From Anaspis maculata (lineage: Eukaryota; Arthropoda; Insecta; Coleoptera; Scraptiidae), in the NCBI GenBank assembly GCA_949128115.1, contig OX421963.1, forward strand, positions 33,959,979 through 34,023,978: a stretch of 64,000 nt of DNA, in the 5' to 3' direction. Of the stretch, positions 57,813 to 64,000 are shown in pieces. The notes under the pieces were generated by a model, which saw nothing but the letters and a program-made list of their open reading frames with translations, had not been told where the DNA came from and ran no database searches. Made by a program: the position numbers and the translations under genes. Position 1 is the first letter of the stretch. Each line of letters begins with the position of its first letter.

Positions 57813-58050
57813 GTCAGTGTCATCCTACATAGCATCGAAGTGGATAATTTTCTGTGGAAAAAGTGCTACCCAAATTCACCCTTTTGCTCTCCCCCACCCA
57901 ACTTCAAAATTTGATAAGATTGTCTGATACATCAAATTGAAGGGAATAAATTATCTTTCTGGAAACAATATTTTCAGACGGGGTGAATTTGGATGACACT
58001 TTTTCCACAGAAAATTTTTCTCCCTCGATGCTATGCAGAATGACGGTGAC
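57813..58050. repeat. Small palindrome inserted in the right arm of H
   Basis: GTCAGTGTCATCCTACATAG at the left faces CTATGCAGAATGACGGTGAC at the right, and TGTGGAAAAAGTG faces CACTTTTTCCACA inside. It has no partner in the left arm of palindrome H, so it was inserted after H formed. Confidence 0.75.
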
Positions 58051-58221
58051 TGAATAGAAGAAAATTGAGAGGTTGAGCATAGTAATTTGGATATCCTGAG
58101 AATGTTAGAAAAAGAGGAGTGGATTGAAAAAATTTAAAACATATCTTTTAGAAATAGAATTCAATCCTCTACAATTTGATGTATCGCAAAGTAGGTGATG
58201 TCATTTGGAATTGCGAAGTTG

Positions 58222-58985
58222 AGATGGGCCGGATGAGTGGAAGTGAAGGGACTGAGGGTAAAAATTCCCCAATGTGTTTCACATGTCCCCCTCGCCTCGA
58301 TATAAAAATCGACGGTCTTTGCCCGAAGAAATTTTCACTAGGAATCGGGAGTTATCACGAGTGGATAGTTTCCAAATGATCACATCATCTGAAGAACTGA
58401 ATATTTCTCAACCTTAACATTTTTTCAACACTTTCGCTGCGCATGGCTCCGATCGAAGCCGCAGCAGTTTGATACCTGGTGCTCGCGACTCCGATAAGGA
58501 TCAATGGACCAAATACAAAGCCAGCACTGCTATGAATTGCATAATGCCTGAGTGAGTGTGTAGCTTAGGAATTTTTCAATTTCACCCGCCTTTCCTAATT
58601 TTTTTGATTTTGCGACGGGAGAGGGTGGCCTCAAGTTGTAGAAAAACCGCAAACAACATTAAATGAGCAAATACAAGGCTAAAATGGTCTGATGATATGA
58701 ATCAAGGGAGTGTGTGTCAGCCAAATAAAGGTTATGAATCTCGTTAGGTGTCATAGCGTGATTTTTACCGCATTCATCGCTAAGCACTTCTTGACGTTGC
58801 GATGGCGGAGAAGGATTTGCCGGGACCCTCTCGGCGTAAAAAACTTAAATTGAAAGTTGAAAATTCTAAGAAGCTCACAGATGATGAACTTCAACAGTGA
58901 TTGGACAGTCGCATTTTGAAAAAAAGTCAAAAATAGAAAATAACTTCGAATTTACGTTTAGGTATTACAAACACAATCAACTTCT
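58222..58985. other. Non-coding spacer, nothing recognised
   Basis: No supportable gene. A TCGCGACTCCGATAAGG-like GC-richer patch lies near 58485; otherwise AT-rich. Confidence 0.35.
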
Positions 58986-59996
58986 GGGCAAAAATCATAT
59001 AGAATTATTCGAATTATTTATATTAGAAATCATATAGTTCTGTATTCGGTTTTTGAAACAGTAGTTTGCAGATAGAAAACATATAAAATTTCATCTGCAA
59101 AAACTTATAGGATTAGGCAAAATAGCTTATAGGGTACATATAGAAACATATAAGATACCGCATTTGGCATATAAAAACCTATAAAATTGTATACGTGTTT
59201 CGAACGGGATACGTAAAATAACGTATAAAATCATATAGATTCATATAAAATTCAGCCAATCGCGATGGGCGACGTGTAAAAGTGATGATCCTGCGCGTTC
59301 CTGTCATATTTTCAATAAATTATGACATTTACTAAACATTTAAGAAACCATTTGTAGATAAAATCTTGTAATAAGATACACGCGTTAAAAGTGTCTTATC
59401 AATAATATGTCACTTTTAACTCTTGTATCGTAAATAGCTATTATATACTTACTTTTTTTTTGCGTCGATTATTGAAAATGTAACATGCAGGAGAATACAC
59501 TAACCTGTGAAATGTGGAATCGTGTAGTTCTTATTCGGTCTTCCAGAGGGTCTTTCTTTATAGAAAACTACACCAGCATCGAGCAAAACAACATAAACAG
59601 TAAACTAAATAAGCAAACGAAGCAAACACAAAAATGGACGCCGCGGAGCCAAAGAACAGACAGCTAGACGCAGAAATGGCTGAGTCAGAGTCACTGGCAC
59701 TGCTCACTGCATTATCGACAGTTCCCGAGAAATTCAAAATCTTCAAAAGCTATCAGTATTTCATAATAGAAACGCAGGCGACAAATTCTATCAGCATTTG
59801 CTATTAAATAATCTATAAGGTTTTCGTAATAGGGATTTTTCATACAAAAACTTATAGAGACTCAATAATGAATTCCAGATACATTTGAGTATTATGTTTT
59901 TATATAAAAACATATAAAGCTCACTATGTGATTACCTCACAGCTTATATGATATCATATAGGATCCACTACTTTCATATGGAAAACTATAAAAAAA
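58986..59996. repeat. Cluster of CATATA motifs flanking a small ORF
   Basis: About ten copies of a motif like AAATCATATAGA or AAACATATAAA lie in 58986-59255, and about eight, in mixed orientation, in 59810-59996. The 550 bases between are nearly free of it. Such flanking clusters resemble subterminal transposase-binding repeats of DNA transposons. I could not identify terminal inverted repeats, so the ends are provisional. Confidence 0.5.
59634..59807 (+). CDS. Small ORF (57 codons), unknown
   Basis: Starts MDAAEPKNRQ in a good initiation context (CAAAAATGG) and is acidic at the N-terminus, ending NSISICY. A TATA-like CTATTATATAC lies about 190 bases upstream (59439) and the sequence just before the ATG is A-rich, as in insect 5' leaders. 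No domain recognised. It could be a first exon, a decayed transposon gene or a chance frame. Confidence 0.25.
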   Translation: MDAAEPKNRQLDAEMAESESLALLTALSTVPEKFKIFKSYQYFIIETQATNSISICY

Positions 59997-60115
59997 CATA
60001 GAATTTTTATCTGAAATTTCCGTCAGGGTGTCCAAATTGATGGACACTACTCCCAAAAACCTCACCAAAAAACAATCACTTCACCCGTTACCCTATTATA
60101 ACCTATTCGATATAG

Positions 60116-61045
60116 CCTAGGAGGATATAAGAATAGGGAGGGAGGGTTCGTCATAAAAAGTGAAGCCATGGAAATGTCATATCCGCCATCTTTGTACGCC
60201 CAAAATTTTTATCACTTTACCATTGAAACTGAATATTGCCACGTCAAGTTTTGCGAGCTGTCGCTCTTGTCAGTGTACTTATGTATTAGCATTTTCGTCA
60301 CTAACTTCGTGGTAGGTGATAGTCCATAGCAGTAGGAATTCCACCAAGATAGATACCTAGGTAGGTACTTTTCATTGTAATTTTGCCATGGACCTTGAAG
60401 TCTACACAGGCCTTAAAATTGGCCGACGATGAGGTTTCCAGAGTACCTCTATCACTGTTCAGTGTAGATCACAGAGTGTGGATCATCATTACCTAGGTGT
60501 ATTAACAGTGCTGACCTCACAAATACGTGGGAGAATCTAGGAGGAAAGAATCGAACTGCTCGTTTTCTGCTCATTATTTTTGGAATTAGCTGGTCATTCT
60601 CATCCTTGCCTAACATTCTACTGAAACATCAGGCGACCCCATACTACAGGTAGGCATCTTCCCTTCGGCAGCTTCGGCTCGCATTGATGATATATTCTTC
60701 ATACATGATATTGTATCCAGCGCACGTAGCCTCTGTCTTTCCCATACCTGGGAAAGCTGATCTATTCAGTTCTTATAGATGAAGCACCATCCAAACAAGA
60801 TCCAGGCACAAATATAAAAGATATCAGGCAGGACTCATTTTATGTCAACCAAAAAATCTCACTAACCTCAAATAGTTTCAAATAATTTCAATAACGTCAA
60901 TTAAAATCACAAAAGTCAAAAGACCCTGGAAACTAGATACAATATTTGGGCGTAGTTGCTACCTCACCCCTTACGTCTCCCGGCTTCATTTCCCCCCGCC
61001 CACAAGCTGGGTTATACTCCCTCCCTATTCTTATATCCTCCTAGG
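60116..61045. mobile_element. 930-bp element with perfect 29-bp TIRs
   Basis: CCTAGGAGGATATAAG... at 60116-60144 and its exact complement at 61017-61045 form a perfect 29-bp inverted repeat. ATATAG flanks the element directly on both sides (60110-60115 and 61046-61051), a 6-bp target duplication. The interior has no long frame and is not palindromic. It is non-autonomous. I do not recognise the superfamily. Confidence 0.85.
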
Positions 61046-64000
61046 ATATAGCATGATTATGATTCGACCCATCAAATTTTTCTTAGTGCGCGCAAGTCAA
61101 TTCTGATGATCAACTTGTTTCTCGCCGAGTTTTTGGATTTGATATAAGTACTTCAGAGCGGATCTGGGTTTAACCAAGAAAGAGAGGAGGGCGTAGCGTG
61201 TAGTAGGCCGCTCCGGTCGGTTGATAACTTGAGTTCAGCAACGCTGGCCGCTGCCAAGTGTTGGATGGGGGACGAGGCGTCTGTTATCTGATTCGAAGCC
61301 AGTCTAAAACTCTTCCTCGGGTGGTCTTAGGCAAACTCCCGAGTACACATGCCTCCAGCCAGCGGTACGGGTGTAGAGAAAAACCAGCAGCGCGGTCGGG
61401 AGGCTGAACTCCCCAAATGAAATCCAGATCGAGAAACCAAGAAAGATTGTTTTCAAGTAGTGAGAATAAGAAAAGTGCCATGGAAAGATCTTTCTATGCT
61501 TTCTTGTATACTTCTTGCACTTACTCGTGGGTGAAAATGCTGCGACTTTACACTCAATTCATGCCGCACTCCACCGTTCTTTCTCGAGAATCTCGAGATG
61601 AATAATGGAGAACAGTATCATTAAGACGCGGTAATTGGCCTAGTCCTTGCTGTATATGCAAGCTTTGAGTCTCCACTGCATTATTCCTGGAGGGGCTTCG
61701 GCAAAGTGTGGCGTGGATGGTCTAAGTCTGAGCATTCAGGCCATTCAGCCCCATGGCAAGTCTTGGTTTGGCGCTTCTCCGAAATGCCGAGCACGTTCCC
61801 TCTAATTAAACTTGTAGTAGGACGCTGGGCGAACTGTGGGAAGTTATCCTCTGTGCCCGTCCATAAATAACATTTAAATACAATAACTGAAATATTCGTT
61901 AATGCTCCATGATATACGGCCCTTATTATATTACCACATTACCTCTAGCCGGTGGCCTTTAATGAAATCATAAGCGCCTCGGCGCCGACGTCGCCGTCCG
62001 CTTTCTTCTTTCTTGTCTGTATAACAACGAGCCTGGCATCACGAGCTCAATTTCTTTTCTCTTGCACTGGGCTCTCGCTCCTCTCTCGGTACTCGTCCAA
62101 TTTACATTCCGCCTTGCCAGTTATTAAATAACCGAAAATAAACTACGGAACTTGTAATGGAGGCATCCCGCTAACACCTTCTCTTTTCTTTTTGCTCGTA
62201 TTTTACAGCAAAGCACACCTGTGCAAAAAGAAAAAAACTTTGAGAAACATTTGCGTTGCGTTGTAGGTACTTAGGTATTCTGAAGTTGGGTGGGGAAAGC
62301 GAAACAGACGTTGAGACGGCTCGCTTTTATCGACCCTAATAGAAAATCCTAACTTATCCGGAAATAAGTGTGAAGCCTCCGAGAGGCCATACATTAGGAG
62401 GAGTGCTGAAGATGTCATTCAGAAAGTTGAAGTGGAGTTCCATTCAAGAGACTACCTTCATTTAGGAAAAATTCGTATAGAACTCCTTGGAGTCACGGAA
62501 CCGCCGCAGCAGAAGAAGAGTCGTACACCACGTCTGAGTTTGAGAGCCCAACTTCATCTGAGAGCTCAAAGAAAGGACGACAAACCGCGAATTTTCGAGA
62601 CAGTCACAAAGATGCTGCCATGATAACAATGCTACGAAAATGTTTACAAAAACACATAAGAAAGAAAGAGATGGCCCTCGATCTCTACAGACAAATCGGC
62701 CAGCTAGCCCGAGCAGTGGTTCGGGGTTTTTGCCTCTTTGGTGGTATAGTGGCGGCGTTGATAAAATCTTGCATTGATGATGATCAAAAACCACATGATG
62801 ATGAACAAGCATGGCGTTAAGAGTTGCGAGGCTTTCGTGCGATTCCTAATACATTCGAGAGCAAACGCGATGATTGCAGATCGTTCACGCAAGCTGGAGA
62901 TCGAGACGTGCGAACAGGACACATCTACACAATTGGTGGAGGCGCCACGATTCGGATCATGCCGGTTGACACGCGAATGGACATTTCGATGGCCGTCGCG
63001 AATCTACTGACCGCGGTCAATGTGGAATATGCCGGAGAACGTGTGGAATGTTCCCGAAGGTACTCCAAGTATATAAATATGTATAAGCACAGACGAGCCG
63101 AACGACACCAGATTTAAATTCACAGCGACAACGACCGAGTGATCGGCGTAGGTGAGCTAGCGAATATCCAGTGCGGAATAATAATTGACGTGTATTCAGT
63201 AGTACGCAGTTATAAACAGTGTAAGTTTGAAAGTTCGTCTCTCGATAATTATGGAACTACCGAGCGCAAATCAAACAAGGAACTTAAACATTTGATGTTT
63301 GCGGAAAAGTAAGAAAGGAGATAGAGTTGTTGTATGGGCAAATGCCCCAGAATTGGTTGCGGTCGTAACATGAATCGCACAGGCGCATTGGCGTGATTTT
63401 CTATTGTATACGCTCATAAGAAGCAAAAAATGAGTTAAGCACACCAGAAGGGAAAGTTATGACAAACAGGGAAGAAGAAGAGGATTCTCAAAGATATATA
63501 GATACTCAGAAGGAGAAGTGAGAAAAAGAGGGTAGGCGAAAGAAGGACACCAAGCGAAGTTAATAAAGTATTAATGATTTTGTGCGTATAGTGCCGGAAG
63601 TGATCGAAAGTAAATCCAGTATGTTACAAAATTTACACCAGGAGGCAAAAAACATAAAGAAGAACTTAGATTATGGACGTACCTATTAAACACACCCAAC
63701 TTTATTTGAAAAGTTGTTTTTAAAATATCGACGGAATTTTGTTTCCACTGGATGATTTGGTCAACTCGACACGAATTAAGTTGTAGCGAGTTGAGTTTGG
63801 AATAGGTTAGTGCATTTAAAGAAAAGGAGGCGACTATAAGTTCTTCTTAACGATAACGTTCAGAATCTAACTATTACACACAAATCAGTATAATATGAAT
63901 ACTCAGCTCATTCCTCTATTAAATCCGCATGAGCAAATAGAAAATGGAAAACTTTCTGCCAAAGGGCTTGCCGGCTAGGCAGGGCTGACACGGCACACCG
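61046..64000. other. Non-coding flank, no gene recognised
   Basis: Short frames at 62432-63117 on the plus strand (63, 66 and 97 codons) abut each other but show no recognisable domain. CCAAGTGTTGGATGGGGGAC at 61254 recalls the internal promoter region of 5S rRNA, and a similar CAGTGCTTGGATGGGGACC occurs at 12208. A GA-rich purine stretch lies at 63460-63550. Nothing here is a firm call. Confidence 0.35.

Larger units (their letters stand above)
54505..58221. repeat. Palindrome H, 3.7-kb concentric palindrome
   Basis: The outer limits are CAACCTCGAAATTCCAAATG (left) and CATTTGGAATTGCGAAGTTG (right). The arms pair through TTTAAAAGGTTTTTAGAAGG (left, about 54720) and CCTTCTAAAAACCTTTTAAA (right), then ATCGAGTGGTGTAGAA and its partner, and so on to a central unpaired loop at about 56110-56310. 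CAGGGTG/CACCCTG boundaries preceded or followed by TA occur twice inside: 55760 with 56637, and 55915 with 56482. The right arm also holds a separate small palindrome (57813-58050). In one 64-base block I count five differences between arms. Confidence 0.87.

Noticed and set aside
62432..63117. Three abutting plus-strand frames (63, 66, 97 codons), the first two overlapping at ATGA
   Set aside because: In eukaryotic DNA such overlap has no operon meaning. No domain is recognised and antisense frames are equally long.
1..64000. CRISPR arrays, bacterial operons or prophage
   Set aside because: The repeats found have no regular spacer structure, and the gene content is that of eukaryotic mobile elements.

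Overview
The window looks like non-coding, repeat-packed nuclear DNA from an arthropod, most likely an insect. It is AT-rich, carries BEL/Pao, Gypsy, Jockey-like and hAT elements, and has scattered tRNA-like and TACCTACC-type motifs. I lean towards Hemiptera, but this is a weak inference. I found no host protein-coding gene that I can support. Every long open reading frame belongs to a mobile element.

Layout. 1-5 kb: a hAT-type element (1775-3197) with a perfect 8-bp target duplication, holding an inserted palindrome, then a small TIR element (3383-3693). 5.1-7.9 kb: a 5'-truncated Jockey-like retrotransposon with a 792-codon frame, inserted into a 367-bp TIR element; both target duplications are visible, and a second clean copy of that TIR element lies at 40688-41051. 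8.3-11.6 kb: two 0.42-kb inverted repeat arms around a 2.4-kb spacer with a 33-bp-stem hairpin. 12.7-15.0 kb: a broken Gypsy pol running into a broken non-LTR reverse transcriptase. 18.3-25.7 kb: a complete BEL/Pao retrotransposon (LTR, PBS, one 1.7-kb-residue-scale gag-pol frame of 1742 codons, PPT, LTR) with apparently identical 953-bp LTRs and a 5-bp target duplication, sitting inside a 48-bp minisatellite. 29.5-33.0 kb: an 859-bp tandem duplication facing an inverted third copy. 39.3-40.7 kb: a Jockey-like relic on the minus strand. 46.1-49.2 kb (minus): an intact 1056-codon reverse transcriptase with an N-terminal CXC-type cysteine domain and a C-terminal nuclease-like region. 59.0-60.0 kb: a cluster of CATATA motifs around a small ORF. 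60.1-61.0 kb: an unclassified 930-bp element with perfect 29-bp TIRs.

The most striking theme is palindromic DNA. Long imperfect palindromes occur at 2.06-3.07, 26.47-28.27, 36.09-37.57, 38.26-39.33, 51.06-51.39, 51.69-53.12 and 54.51-58.22 kb. Most share TA-CAGGGTG / CACCCTG-TA boundaries. In three of them these boundaries lie inside a larger palindrome, giving concentric, Russian-doll structures; in one the outer arms carry retrotransposon endonuclease coding sequence. I consider this palindrome family the best candidate for something undescribed in the window.
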